A stretch of DNA of 52,690 nt from an uncultured Succiniclasticum sp. (lineage in GTDB: Bacteria > Bacillota > Negativicutes > Acidaminococcales > Acidaminococcaceae): positions 1-52,690 of the forward strand of contig CAJOKZ010000033.1 in assembly GCA_905235335.1 (NCBI GenBank), given 5' to 3'. Position numbers and translations under genes: made by a program. The first letter of the stretch is position 1. Each line of letters starts with the position of its first letter. Positions 18,488 through 27,902 of the stretch are shown one piece after another. A model generated the notes under the pieces. It did no database searches, was not told where the DNA came from, and saw only the letters and a list, made by a program, of their open reading frames with translations.

Positions 18488-19960
18488 TTAACCAGCCCCT
18501 TCTCCTTTACAAATGGAGCCAGATCCTCCATTTCCACTGGTGATGTGGATGGCTTGTTCATCCTGGAAACCTTCTGTCAGGAGTCTGTCCTGAAGAATGT
18601 AATGGTTTCCGGTAACATGCCAAAATGCAGGGCGGCTGTCTGTAAATGCATCGGCAGGTTTTCCTGTCAGATTGACGACCCTGATAAAATCCGGGGCCCC
18701 GACGTTGAACATATCGCCTATCTTCAGATTGTCTCCATTCTGCATATTGAAATTGTATAACTCTCTGATAACCTCGCCTTTCCGGTTCCGCCTCCCCAGT
18801 TCCAGACTCAGGAGATTCGGTCCGGCAAATTTGACCTGGAAGGCCCTTTCTTCTTCCTCTGGTGCTTTCTTAAACCAGTCCTCCAGCACCTGATTAATCC
18901 GATTCTGCAGTTCCGGTTTCTCTTCAACGGCCACAACAGGACGGCTGATGCTCCGGTCTCCGATGAATGCCCGACGCGGGTAAATCTTCCAATTTCCCGC
19001 TCCGTCTGCCTGGTTCGCAGTATCACTTTCCGTCTCTTCGTTCTTTGTTTCTGTCAGACGGACTTCTTCCGGGATCCACCTTCCCTCTTTGTGCGCCCAC
19101 CGCACAGACAGCTTTCCCAGCAGATCCTGCCGGTTGGCGGCCAGCACATTCTGCTCCGTGAAAAACCGTCCGGCCAGCGGCGTCAGAGCCGTCACTTCCG
19201 TTACCTGAGGCCGCAGATAGGGCTTGGCAATGCTCCCGTCCTCATGGTAAAGATGCAGTATGTTTTCCGCCTTTCCGGAAAATGTCAGGATGCGTTCAGT
19301 GCTTTCCCCTTCCGGAAGGGAACACTCCACCGTAAAAGTAAAGTCCGGCCTGTAACCGGCTTTCGCGGTGATTCCTAGCGCATCCGATCCGGAGAAGACC
19401 TCCCGAACCTGCTTTTTATCCGAAAAATCCAGTATCCTGCAATTGACCGCCGCATTTTTCCCACCCTGGGATGCCGTCAGAAAGATCTGGTCATGAGGTT
19501 TATCTGTAATTTTAACCGGTTCTTTCTCCTTTGTGTCACCCTTCCCGTTCTCTTCCCCAATCTCTTTCAGGAGGGTCGTCAGTTCTTCCTCACAGCGAGC
19601 CGCATCGTTTTCTGTTTTCGTTTTTCTGTCCGGCTTCGCTTCTTTTTTCTTTTTCGCCTTTCCTTCCTTTTCTTCTTTCCCAGAGACCGGAAGCTTTTCC
19701 AACAGACAATAATACCCGCCGTCCAAATCAGCTTTCCATGCGGTTACCATCTTTCCGTCACGGTCCCGTATCAATATCCATAAATCGGAATAATAATTAC
19801 TTCCCGGAATCTTTTTCTCCCCTGTCAGTTCAACAGCTTTTTTCTCCCCGCTGCCATCCACATCCGCTTCGATCTTTGCCAGCAGCGCTGCCTGTACAGA
19901 AGAAAAAGGCACTGTCATCAGCAACAGTGCGCTTAAACCAGTAATAATCTGTTTCAGCAT
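18488..19960 (-). CDS. Secreted protein of unknown function with charged linker and DUF3298-like C terminus
   Basis: A 490-residue protein with a Sec signal peptide (MLKQIITGLSALLLMTVPFS, cleavage near VQA-A). The first domain (about 25-90) has the Asp-rich pattern ADVDGSGEKKAVEL, like calcium-binding or VCBS-type exported proteins. A highly charged Lys/Glu linker follows (about 92-150). The C-terminal part (about 330-480) includes YNFNMQNGDNLKIGDMFN, which resembles the DUF3298 domain of RsiV-like exported proteins; that similarity is by eye. No catalytic motif is recognised. GCAGGAG precedes the ATG. It sits directly upstream of the RND operon on the same strand but has no terminator of its own that I can see. 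Confidence 0.72.
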   Translation of the reverse strand: MLKQIITGLSALLLMTVPFSSVQAALLAKIEADVDGSGEKKAVELTGEKKIPGSNYYSDLWILIRDRDGKMVTAWKADLDGGYYCLLEKLPVSGKEEKEGKAKKKKEAKPDRKTKTENDAARCEEELTTLLKEIGEENGKGDTKEKEPVKITDKPHDQIFLTASQGGKNAAVNCRILDFSDKKQVREVFSGSDALGITAKAGYRPDFTFTVECSLPEGESTERILTFSGKAENILHLYHEDGSIAKPYLRPQVTEVTALTPLAGRFFTEQNVLAANRQDLLGKLSVRWAHKEGRWIPEEVRLTETKNEETESDTANQADGAGNWKIYPRRAFIGDRSISRPVVAVEEKPELQNRINQVLEDWFKKAPEEEERAFQVKFAGPNLLSLELGRRNRKGEVIRELYNFNMQNGDNLKIGDMFNVGAPDFIRVVNLTGKPADAFTDSRPAFWHVTGNHYILQDRLLTEGFQDEQAIHITSGNGGSGSICKGEGAG

Positions 19961-20146
19961 ATGAACACTCCTGCACCCCTCAGGCCGGATATCCGGTCTC
20001 TCCTACCGTATAAAACCGCATTGTCTCCCTTGTAAAATCACTAACACTTAATTTAGCATTTATTATATCATATCTTGTCAAACGACACACTTTTTGATAA
20101 GAACCATCGGGCCAGGTATGCGGCTCATTTATTTTCCGGCTTTCCG

Positions 20147-20962
20147 TTACCGGGTCCCTGCCGGTTTATAATCCGGCGGCACTGCCGTAAGCCACTGCCT
20201 GTTCCTTTCCTTTTCCCGGAACAGGTGGGCATCAAACCACATATAATAAAACCGCTGTGCAGAAATAACAGTATAACCGTCCTGCGCATGGTCCGATGTG
20301 TCATAAGGGTCAGCCATAATCAGAACGTCGTTCATATCATTTGCATCCCCCATCGTATCATGCCCGATAATTACACGCCAGTGACCGCCCCATTCAACAT
20401 TTTCCACCATGATGGGAATGCCCTGTCTCAGATTTTCATCCACAAACCGCAGGAATTCCTCATAGGTTTTCGGGGATCCGTTTTTCAGCGAATTTTTTAC
20501 CGTCCATCCCTTCTGCTCAAAATAACGGCTCATGCCCCTCGTATTGGTTCCGGGGTCCTTCGTATTCGCCGGATGCGTATCCATGATTTTGGCCATTTCC
20601 ATTTCCGTATCGGGCGCCCGGTCCAGGAAGTGTTGTACTACTGTCAGCGCCGCTGCCGGCCCACAGGTATATCCCGTGTGCTGTTGAAATGTCCTGTATT
20701 TTTCCAGCAGCAACAGACTGCCTCCGGATTTCATATTGTAAATATCCACCTTTTTAAAATAAGGAGAATCTTTTACATCTGCCTTACCCTGGACCGCTGC
20801 CGGTCCACCCCCGTCCTTTTCCAGCAGAAGGATAATCTGGGACGTGATATTATCCATAATGCCTGGATTGTCTGATTCTTTTGCCGACCTGCCGCCCACA
20901 TAAAAATTCAGCATCCCGGCGATTACCGCTGCCACAAGGACCAACACCGCTGTTTTCACCAT
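20147..20962 (-). CDS. Exported/membrane-anchored C39-like cysteine peptidase
   Basis: A 271-residue protein. An N-terminal hydrophobic helix (VKTAVLVLVAAVIAGMLNFYVG) is a signal anchor or uncleaved signal. The peptidase domain (about 95-250) shows the papain-like C39_2 triad pattern: catalytic Cys in TGYTCGPAAA, His in GGHWRVIIGHD, and Asp in MADPYD. It is not fused to an ABC transporter, unlike bacteriocin-processing C39 domains. The start at 20962 is preferred over 20989 because AAAGGTG lies 5 nt before it and nothing suitable precedes the longer form. It follows the CCA enzyme gene by about 100 nt on the same strand. The substrate is unknown; a cell-envelope protein or peptide is a guess. 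Confidence 0.8.
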   Translation of the reverse strand: MVKTAVLVLVAAVIAGMLNFYVGGRSAKESDNPGIMDNITSQIILLLEKDGGGPAAVQGKADVKDSPYFKKVDIYNMKSGGSLLLLEKYRTFQQHTGYTCGPAAALTVVQHFLDRAPDTEMEMAKIMDTHPANTKDPGTNTRGMSRYFEQKGWTVKNSLKNGSPKTYEEFLRFVDENLRQGIPIMVENVEWGGHWRVIIGHDTMGDANDMNDVLIMADPYDTSDHAQDGYTVISAQRFYYMWFDAHLFREKERNRQWLTAVPPDYKPAGTR

Positions 20963-21066
20963 GCCTTCACCTTTGTCCCATAAATCCATTTCTGCAGGCT
21001 GATGCCTGTCTCATCAAGACGGAGGCGATCCTGTCCGGCTTTCCTGATCCAGCCGCCAGTTTCCCG

Positions 21067-22761
21067 TCATTCCTTTCGTTTCATCCTTTGAATCTTTGCG
21101 TCCATGGCAGCCAGCAGGTCGCCTTTTTGATTGGGTACGCTTCCGTTCTGCACCCGCATCAGCAGATAGGTCATGGCGTCCCTCACAGTCAGGAGAGGCG
21201 GTTCCTGTTCAGAATGATCCGACGTCCTTTGCGGAAATTCTTTATCCAGCAGCGCCTGTATCTCTTTGCCCCGCACATTTAAATCCGAGGTATGAACCGG
21301 CATCCTCTCCCCGGCTATCTGCACGGCTTCCTCACCCAGTTTCTTCCCTTCTGCCATCACCGGCTCCTTCAGGACGCCGGCCCATGTGGCACCCATGTCA
21401 GAAAGAAACAGTTCCGTCAATTGGGTAAATGCCTCCCTCATGTCCGCTTCTGTTCGAAATGTTCCGCCTACAGCTTCACTGCGGATCCATCGCAGCAGCG
21501 TATTATTCTTCCGGATCAGCATCGGCGCAAACCGCATGTGTCGGGCCACAAGCCAGGTAACACGTCTGATAAAGGGGCGCGGATAACGCAGCCTGGTCAG
21601 GATCGTTTCTGCCATTCTGGCGCTTTCCTTTTCATGCCCGTGGTCGTTTGGATATCCGTCCGGCGTAGTACCCCGGATGCCCGGCAGCCCTTTTGCCACA
21701 TCGTGCAGCAGCAGAGCCCATCGTAACGTTAGATCCCGAGGGCTGCGATCCACCGCCGCCAGGATGTGTTCCCATACGTTATAGCAATGAAAACGAATAT
21801 TCTGGGGCAGGGATGAAAGATGCATCAGTTCCGGCAATACATCTACATACGTTTCGCCGCCGTTTTCCCTCACCCGGCAACGGGCGCAGGCAAGTCCTCC
21901 AGACAAAAACAAGGCCAGCCCTTTTCCTGCTTCTTTTCCCAGCAGCATTTTATCCAATTCTGCCTTCACTCGTTCCAGGGAAAGAGTGCTGCATCGGCTT
22001 ATGTCAAAGGTATATCGTTTTTTCAGCCTGTACTTTGTACCAGGCTGTCCAAATCCGTCTTCACCGGGAAATGCTGTCAGCTGCGCGTCAGGCCCCATCG
22101 TTTTCATATCCGAAGGCACAGCTTTTCCCGCTTTTTCCATAGCCATCCGAAGATTTTTCCACACCGGCAGCGAATCGTCATACTCTCCTGCCACATCTTC
22201 CGCTGTATCATTTCCCTCCACATACGTGAATCCAAGCTGCGCTACAAAACGGCAGGCCCGGTACATGCGCAAGGCATCTTCCCCGTAGCGCTTCCGCGGA
22301 TCTCCCACGGTGCGAAGGATTCCCGCCTGCAAATCCGCCTGTCCGCCATGATAGTCATACAGGGTTCCCCGGGCATCCATGGCCATGGCGTTAACCGTAA
22401 AATCCCGCCGGGACAGGTCTTCTTCCAGCGTGTCGCAGTACCAAACCTCCACAGGCCGGTGAGCATCCTCTCCGTATGCGTACCGTTCATTGCGGAAGGT
22501 TGCGATTTCCAAGGCATGGCCTTCCGTCACGGCAACAATTACGCCAAAATTCTCCCCCAGCTTTTCCACCAGCGTATAGCCGGCGTCACGCAAAACCGCC
22601 GCAGCCTGTTCCGGCCGGGCGTTGGTGGAAATATCATAATCGCCGGGCTCCGTTCCCAGCAGCAGATCGCGTACTGCTCCTCCGACTACAAAAGCTTCAA
22701 ACCCGGCAGCATTTATCAGGTTTAATGTTTTCAGTACATAATTTGGAAATACTATTGGCAT
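21067..22761 (-). CDS. cca: CCA tRNA nucleotidyltransferase with HD domain, long form
   Basis: Adds or repairs the 3' CCA of tRNAs. The 564-residue protein is longer than usual (about 400-480). The nucleotidyltransferase head has VVGGAVRDLLLG (27-36) and the metal Asp pair in DYDIST (41-46). The RRDFTVNAMA motif (118-127) and YGEDALRMYRACRFVAQLGF follow. About 70 residues (roughly 181-252) are then inserted before the tRNA-binding segment ISRCSTLSLERVKAEL. The C-terminal HD domain has LLHDVAKG and HGHEKESA, which in related enzymes gives phosphohydrolase activity. An AAGGGAA box precedes the ATG. Confidence 0.93.
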   Translation of the reverse strand: MPIVFPNYVLKTLNLINAAGFEAFVVGGAVRDLLLGTEPGDYDISTNARPEQAAAVLRDAGYTLVEKLGENFGVIVAVTEGHALEIATFRNERYAYGEDAHRPVEVWYCDTLEEDLSRRDFTVNAMAMDARGTLYDYHGGQADLQAGILRTVGDPRKRYGEDALRMYRACRFVAQLGFTYVEGNDTAEDVAGEYDDSLPVWKNLRMAMEKAGKAVPSDMKTMGPDAQLTAFPGEDGFGQPGTKYRLKKRYTFDISRCSTLSLERVKAELDKMLLGKEAGKGLALFLSGGLACARCRVRENGGETYVDVLPELMHLSSLPQNIRFHCYNVWEHILAAVDRSPRDLTLRWALLLHDVAKGLPGIRGTTPDGYPNDHGHEKESARMAETILTRLRYPRPFIRRVTWLVARHMRFAPMLIRKNNTLLRWIRSEAVGGTFRTEADMREAFTQLTELFLSDMGATWAGVLKEPVMAEGKKLGEEAVQIAGERMPVHTSDLNVRGKEIQALLDKEFPQRTSDHSEQEPPLLTVRDAMTYLLMRVQNGSVPNQKGDLLAAMDAKIQRMKRKE

Positions 22762-22910
22762 AACGTTCCCTTTTCCATTGATTATATGTATTTATTATAT
22801 CACACAAGCCTTGCGTCTGCTTTTTTATTTGCCTGAAGGGATCAGGGGCAGGACATAGAAAAAGTGAATGATTACGACGTTTTGCTTATGCCTTTCCCTT
22901 AGTGTATGTT

Positions 22911-22945
22911 GGCATACTCCCCACGGCTAAAGCCGGGGATTTCCG
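22911..22945. mobile_element. IS200/IS605-like terminal hairpin remnant
   Basis: The segment CATACTCCCCACGGCTAAAG followed by CCGGGGATTTCC forms the hairpin CCCC(a)CGGCT/AGCCGGGG (22918-22937). This CGGCTAAAGCCG-type foldback next to ATACTCC is characteristic of the ends of IS200/IS605/IS1341 elements that encode TnpA or TnpB. No transposase frame is nearby, so this would be a solo end or a decayed element. The other 200 bp of this gap hold only the leuB terminator and the cca promoter region. Confidence 0.45.
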
Positions 22946-22958
22946 GCGACATTCCGAT

Positions 22959-22988
22959 TAAAAAACCGCCGGCTTGTGACCGACGGTT
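22959..22988 (-). terminator. Intrinsic terminator of leuCDB
   Basis: Minus-strand stem AACCGTCGG/CCGGCGGTT (one G-T pair, 7-nt loop) at 22964-22988 followed by a T-run. It starts 37 nt after the leuB stop codon. Confidence 0.9.
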
Positions 22989-23024
22989 CTACTTACTATT
23001 TTCGGGGACAACGGGTTACCATTT

Positions 23025-24098
23025 TCACGCTTCCAGTAACGCTTTTGCCACCAGGTCCCCCATTTCCTGTGTATTGACCTTTGTCATGCCTTCCCCAAAC
23101 AAGTCCGCCGTACGATATCCGGCTTCATACACTTTGTCCACAGCAGCTTCCACCGCATCAGCTGCAGCCTGCTGGTTCAGGGAATACCGGAAGAGCATGG
23201 CGGCAGACAGGATGGTACCTGTCGGATTGGCAATGCCCTGGCCTGCGATATCCGGTGCGCTTCCGTGAATAGGCTCATAAAGACCGGTTCCGTCTCCCAG
23301 ACTGGCACTGGGCAGAAGACCGATGGATCCACCCAGAACGGAAGCCTCGTCAGACAGGATATCACCAAAAATATTATTGGTAAGAACTACGTCAAACGAG
23401 CCGGGATTCAGCACCAGCTGCATAGCGCAATTATCTACATACAAATGGTTCAGCTGGATTTCCGGATACTCTTTTGCCTGCATCTCCGTCACAATACGGC
23501 GCCACATACGGGATTCCGCCAGCACGTTGGCTTTGTCCACGGAAGTCACTTTGCCGCGGCGCACTTTGGCAGCCTCGAAAGCCTTACGGGCGATCCGCTC
23601 CACCTCCGGACGGGTATACAGATCAATATCCGATGCCGTTTCAACACCGTCTATCAGGGCCGCTTCGTTATGGGTCCCGAAATAGATGCCCCCGGTCAGC
23701 TCCCGGACGATCAAAAGGTCGGTTTTTCCAACCCGTTCCGGTTTCAGCGGGGACAGGTGTGCCGTAAACCGGCTCACCTTCATGGGACGCAGGTTGCAGT
23801 ACAGGCCAAGATCTTTGCGAATACGCAGCAGGCCTTTTTCCGGGCGGATCGACGGATCCACATTATCCCATTTAGGGCCGCCTACCGCACCCAGCAGCAC
23901 TGCATCGGCCGATTTCGCCGATTTTTCTGTTACTTCCGGATACGGGTCATTATAAGCGTCAATAGCACAGCCGCCGATCAGCTGGCGGTCATACTCCAAC
24001 GCAAATCCAAACTTTTTCGCTGCTGCATCCATAACTTTCACAGTTGCTTCAACAATTTCCGGACCGATGCCGTCGCCCGGTAATAAAGTGATTTTCAT
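23025..24098 (-). CDS. leuB: 3-isopropylmalate dehydrogenase
   Basis: NAD-dependent oxidative decarboxylation of 3-isopropylmalate to 2-oxoisocaproate, the third step of leucine synthesis. The 357-residue protein has the family length. Seen: LLPGDGIGPE at the N terminus, LGAVGGPKWD, the substrate-binding Arg cluster (RIRKDLGLYCNLRP), VRELTGGIYFG, the catalytic Lys in VDKANVL, and NIFGDILSDEAS with metal Asp residues, then the NAD-binding HGSAPDIAGQGIANP. Last gene of leuCDB, 14 nt after leuD, and followed by a strong terminator. Controlled with leuC by the leucine T-box. Confidence 0.97.
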   Translation of the reverse strand: MKITLLPGDGIGPEIVEATVKVMDAAAKKFGFALEYDRQLIGGCAIDAYNDPYPEVTEKSAKSADAVLLGAVGGPKWDNVDPSIRPEKGLLRIRKDLGLYCNLRPMKVSRFTAHLSPLKPERVGKTDLLIVRELTGGIYFGTHNEAALIDGVETASDIDLYTRPEVERIARKAFEAAKVRRGKVTSVDKANVLAESRMWRRIVTEMQAKEYPEIQLNHLYVDNCAMQLVLNPGSFDVVLTNNIFGDILSDEASVLGGSIGLLPSASLGDGTGLYEPIHGSAPDIAGQGIANPTGTILSAAMLFRYSLNQQAAADAVEAAVDKVYEAGYRTADLFGEGMTKVNTQEMGDLVAKALLEA

Positions 24099-24112
24099 AA
24101 ATCCGATTCTCC

Positions 24113-24592
24113 TTAACCCTGTTCTTTTACATAATTTACCAGTCCGCCGCAGTCTGCAATCTTCTGGCAGAACTCCGGCAGGGGTTTTGTTTTAATGGCA
24201 ATACCCTTATTCACAATCTTGATCTCACCGGTGTTCAGATCCACTTCTACCTCGTCGCCTTTTTCAATCTTTTCCACTTCCGGACCGATCTCCAGAACCG
24301 GAAGGCCGATATTGATGGCATTGCGGTAGAAGATGCGGGCAAAGCTGTCCGCGATGATGCACTTGATGCCTTTTACCTTGATAACTACCGGCGCATGCTC
24401 CCGGGAGGAACCGCAACCGAAGTTTTTACCGGCCACCATAATTTCCCCTTCCTTTACATTGGAAGCAAAGGTAGTGTCGATATCTTCCATGGCATGCTCG
24501 GCCAGTTCTTTAAAATCTGAAATATTCAAATAACGGGCGGGAATGATAACATCCGTATCCACATGATCCCCGTAACGCCATATCCTGCTCAT
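24113..24592 (-). CDS. leuD: 3-isopropylmalate dehydratase small subunit
   Basis: The swivel-domain subunit of isopropylmalate isomerase, which converts 2- to 3-isopropylmalate together with LeuC. The 159-residue protein is of the short archaeal/Firmicute type. Seen: [16 protein letters not shown] at the N terminus and the substrate loop [14 protein letters not shown]. Its ATG overlaps the leuC stop codon by 4 nt, giving translational coupling that suits the 1:1 complex. Confidence 0.97.
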   Translation of the reverse strand: MSRIWRYGDHVDTDVIIPARYLNISDFKELAEHAMEDIDTTFASNVKEGEIMVAGKNFGCGSSREHAPVVIKVKGIKCIIADSFARIFYRNAINIGLPVLEIGPEVEKIEKGDEVEVDLNTGEIKIVNKGIAIKTKPLPEFCQKIADCGGLVNYVKEQG

Positions 24593-25851
24593 CCTAATAC
24601 CTCCTCTGCCGAAGCGATATAACCTTTTACCGCGCTGGCTGCCGCCGTGTAGGGGCTGGCCAGGTACACTTCACTGTCCACATGTCCCATACGTCCGCGG
24701 AAATTGCGGTTCGTGGTGGAAACGCAGCGCTCGCCCGCTGCCAGGATGCCCATATAGCCGCCCAGACAGGGTCCGCAGGTAGGTGTGGAAACCGCAGCAC
24801 CGGCATTGATGAAAATATCCACATAGCCTAACCGGATGGCCTCCTGATAAACCTCCTGGGTCGCCGGTATGATAATGCACCGCACATTTTCATTTACTTT
24901 ATGGTCTTTCAGTACTTCCGCAGCCTGGGCGATATCCTCCAGACGACCGTTGGTGCAGGAACCAACAACCACCTGATCAATTTTAATGTGATGGGATTCG
25001 CTGACCGGATGGGTGTTTTCCGGCAGGTGCGGATAGGATGTAACCGGTACCAGTTTGGACAGGTCGATCTGTACCGTCCTCACATATTCCGCATCCGGGT
25101 CCGGCTCCACCGCCGTCCAGGGACGGGTCACACGGCCTTTCAGAAATGCTTCCGTCTTTTCATCCACCGGGAAGATGCCATTCTTGCCGCCGGCTTCGAT
25201 GGCCATGTTGCAGATGGTAAAACGATCGGACATATCCAGCTCTGCCACGCCAGGGCCAGTAAATTCCAGGCTCTGGTAACGGGCGCCGTCCACCCCGATC
25301 ATACCGATCAGGGTCAGGATCAGGTCTTTGCCCTTTACATATTTGGGCATCTTTCCCGTAAGTTCCACCTTAATGGCGGCCGGAACCTTGAACCAGGTCG
25401 TTCCGCTGGCCATGGCGCAGCCGATATCCGTCTGGCCCATACCGGTTGACAGTGCGTTCAGGGCGCCGTAAGTACAGGTGTGGGAATCAGCCCCGATGAC
25501 GATCTCGCCGGGAGCCACCAGCCCTTTATCCGGCAGCAGTGCATGTTCAATGCCCATACGGCCCACTTCAAAATAATTGGTAATATTATGCTTTCTGGCA
25601 AAATCCCGCATCTGCTTGCACAGTGTCGCGGACTTAATATCCTTGCAGGGAGAAAAATGATCCGGCACCAGCGCGATCCTGTCTTTATCAAAGACCGGTT
25701 TTCCAATCTTCTCAAATTCATTGATCGCCGGGGGTCCGGTAATATCGTTCGCCAGTACCAGGTCGACCTGGGAAACCAGCAGGTCCCCGGCCTCCACAAA
25801 CTCCCGTCCTACATGCATGGCCAGGATTTTTTGCGTCATTGTCATGCCCAT
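24589..25851 (-). CDS. leuC: 3-isopropylmalate dehydratase large subunit
   Basis: The iron-sulfur subunit of isopropylmalate isomerase. With the start at 25851 the protein has 420 residues, normal for the HacA-type LeuC. The frame is open much further upstream, through the T-box, but GAGGAGG lies 8 nt before this ATG. The [4Fe-4S] Cys ligands are in VVGSCTNGR and in [10 protein letters not shown]; the substrate segment [12 protein letters not shown] is intact. First gene of leuCDB behind a leucine T-box. Confidence 0.97.
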   Translation of the reverse strand: MGMTMTQKILAMHVGREFVEAGDLLVSQVDLVLANDITGPPAINEFEKIGKPVFDKDRIALVPDHFSPCKDIKSATLCKQMRDFARKHNITNYFEVGRMGIEHALLPDKGLVAPGEIVIGADSHTCTYGALNALSTGMGQTDIGCAMASGTTWFKVPAAIKVELTGKMPKYVKGKDLILTLIGMIGVDGARYQSLEFTGPGVAELDMSDRFTICNMAIEAGGKNGIFPVDEKTEAFLKGRVTRPWTAVEPDPDAEYVRTVQIDLSKLVPVTSYPHLPENTHPVSESHHIKIDQVVVGSCTNGRLEDIAQAAEVLKDHKVNENVRCIIIPATQEVYQEAIRLGYVDIFINAGAAVSTPTCGPCLGGYMGILAAGERCVSTTNRNFRGRMGHVDSEVYLASPYTAAASAVKGYIASAEEVLG

Positions 25852-25958
25852 AAGAAATTCCTCCTCATCAATTATATTCCTGAAACTGATACAGCCTGTA
25901 CAGCAGACACAACGCTTCCTTTCCGGCTTCACGGACTGTCTTGCGCAATACGGCCATG

Positions 25959-26224
25959 AAAAAAGCCCCTGTCTGCTTTGCAGACAGGGGCGAATTGCTT
26001 CGCGGTACCACCCTGATTTATCACTCATTGGTTCCCGGCGTTTTCCAGCCGGACGGTTAACGCACGCTGACGTCGCCTGCTGCTTCCGCTCACAGGCAAG
26101 GCTCCCGGTCGAGATGGCCCTGTTCCGCGAAAGGCTTGCACCACCCGCCTTCTCTCTGATCACTTTCCAAGGCCAATTTCCGTTCTTCGCTTTTAAGCAT
26201 GTATTCTGTTTATATAACCGATGT
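25959..26224 (-). promoter_or_regulatory. T-box leader of leuCDB (leucine specifier CUC)
   Basis: T-box sequence AGGGTGGTACCGCG at 26001-26014 on the minus strand. A perfect 12-bp terminator stem GCCCCTGTCTGC/GCAGACAGGGGC (25965-25991) is followed by six T. Stem I contains AGAGAGAAGGCGGGTGGTGC, and the specifier is CTC (Leu) at 26111-26113. About 100 nt separate the terminator from leuC. Confidence 0.96.
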
Positions 26225-26232
26225 ATGGTTAC

Positions 26233-26261
26233 ATTATCTTAAAATTAAATCAATAAGTCAA
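26233..26261 (-). promoter_or_regulatory. Sigma-A promoter of the leuCDB T-box transcript
   Basis: Minus-strand TTGACT (26256-26261), 17-bp spacer, GATAAT (26233-26238). The sequence TTGACTTATTGA is nearly the same as TTGACTTATCGA at the leuA promoter. Confidence 0.82.
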
Positions 26262-26378
26262 GGTTTTTTTTGGAATGTACCGTCAGTCCATCGGCAGATG
26301 GCACCAAAATCCCTCATATCAGCAGGCGTTTTGGGTTTAAGACAGGATTCGATAAAATCCCAAGCCTGTATAATTTAA

Positions 26379-27767
26379 TTATATCATAATATATTTCCCG
26401 ATAAAAATGATCGCCAGAAAATAAAGCAGCGGACTGACGCGACTTGCGTGACCGGTCAGTGTGTTGATGATCGCATAGGAAATAATGCCGAAGGAAATTC
26501 CTTCTGAAATGCTGTAGGCAAACGGCATAGCAATAATACACATGTATGCAGGAATCGCTTCGGGCAAATTGCCGAAATCTATCTGGCTGATAGAGGAAAC
26601 CATCAGAAACCCTACCATGACGAGGGCCGGAGCCGTGGCAAAAGCGGGAATCGCCATGAAGAACGGCGCCAGGAACAAGGACAGGAAAAACAGGACTGCC
26701 GTTGTCACAGCGGTCAGGCCGGTGCGCCCGCCTTCACTGACTCCGGAAGCAGATTCTACAAATGTCGTCACAGTACTGGTTCCCATCAGCGCGCCGGCCA
26801 CCGTGCCCAAAGAGTCAGCCATCAAAGCTCCCTTGATGTTAGGCAGTGTACCGTCTTTGCGCAGCATATTAGCTTTGGACGCAACGCCCATCAAAGTACC
26901 CAGTGTATCAAAAAAGTCTACAAACAGGAAGGACATGACGATTGCCAGAAAGTCAAGGGAAACCACTTTGCTGAAATCCAGTTTCAGGAAAATCGGCGAA
27001 GGATCTGCCGGCAGGAAAGAAGCTATACCTGCGGAAAAATCAGGCAGCACACTGAAGGCCCCCACTTTGGGATCCGGCACATACAGGCCGGTTATTTCAC
27101 AGATTATACCCAGTATCCAGGTCATCAAGATACCCCAAAGCATAGCTCCTTTCACATCCTGTGCCAACATTATACCGGTAATGATGATACCAATTATCGC
27201 CAGTACTACAGTAATCCCGACTGTATGAAATGTTCCGCCCAGCATAGACTGTTTAAAGTTAAACAAAGCAATTTTTGTTGCCGGGTTGCCTACGATTATC
27301 TGCGCATTAAACAAGCCGATCAGGGCGATAAACAAGCCGATGCCCACGGAGACTGCCCGTTTCAGGCTGAGAGGAATAACGTCAAAAACTGCCTGCCGGA
27401 TATTGGTCAGGGACATCAGTATAAAAATGACGCCCTCCACACAGACGGCAGCCAGGGCCATCTCCCAGGTATAGCCCATCTGTTTGACCACCGTAAAAGC
27501 AAAAAAGGCATTCAGCCCCATACCTGCAGACAAAGCGAAAGGATAGTTGGCAAACGCCGCCATCAACAGCGTCGCAAAACAAGAAGCCAGCGCCGTAACC
27601 GTCAACAGCGCGCCTTTGTCCATACCGGTCACGCTCAGAATCGACGGATTGACAGCCAGAATATAGGCCATAGTCATAAATGTGGTGATCCCGGCCATGA
27701 TCTCTGTTTTTACCGTAGTGCCGTTCTCCCGCAGGTGAAATAATTTTTCCAATGTGCCGTCCTGCAT
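26379..27767 (-). CDS. NCS2/AzgA-type purine (adenine/guanine/hypoxanthine) permease
   Basis: A 462-residue proton symporter of the AzgA branch of NCS2, with about 14 membrane segments. Typical motifs: TEIMAGITTFMTMAYILAVNP at the N terminus, ALSAGMGLNAFFAF, FLFVDFFDTLGTLMGVA, and TSTVTTFVESASGVSEGGRTGL. The start at 27767 follows CGGAGGT at 5 nt; the upstream extension (18 residues) is not family-like. I looked for a purine riboswitch upstream and found none. It is close to codBA and the CBS-pair gene, making a small nucleobase salvage region. The exact purine is not determinable from sequence. Confidence 0.93.
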   Translation of the reverse strand: MQDGTLEKLFHLRENGTTVKTEIMAGITTFMTMAYILAVNPSILSVTGMDKGALLTVTALASCFATLLMAAFANYPFALSAGMGLNAFFAFTVVKQMGYTWEMALAAVCVEGVIFILMSLTNIRQAVFDVIPLSLKRAVSVGIGLFIALIGLFNAQIIVGNPATKIALFNFKQSMLGGTFHTVGITVVLAIIGIIITGIMLAQDVKGAMLWGILMTWILGIICEITGLYVPDPKVGAFSVLPDFSAGIASFLPADPSPIFLKLDFSKVVSLDFLAIVMSFLFVDFFDTLGTLMGVASKANMLRKDGTLPNIKGALMADSLGTVAGALMGTSTVTTFVESASGVSEGGRTGLTAVTTAVLFFLSLFLAPFFMAIPAFATAPALVMVGFLMVSSISQIDFGNLPEAIPAYMCIIAMPFAYSISEGISFGIISYAIINTLTGHASRVSPLLYFLAIIFIGKYIMI

Positions 27768-27902
27768 GATTACCTCCGCTTCCCAGGCCGGATTCTGAAC
27801 TTTTGTATCTGACAAATACAATGCCTGGTCCGAATCAGAATACTATAATTTAGTTAACTCAGAATACAAACTGCCCCATTTCCGGGTTGCGCGAAAACAA
27901 TA

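Noticed and set aside
26320..26375. Possible terminator after the purine permease (CAGGCTTGGG and CCCAAAACGCCTG)
   Set aside because: The stem is imperfect, the loop is long and no T-run follows.
26452..26610. Search for further frame breaks, such as in the purine permease C terminus
   Set aside because: The permease reads through its usual last helices in one frame; no break is seen.
27768..27902. Possible purine riboswitch upstream of the NCS2 permease
   Set aside because: The conserved core elements of the purine aptamer are not present on the minus strand.
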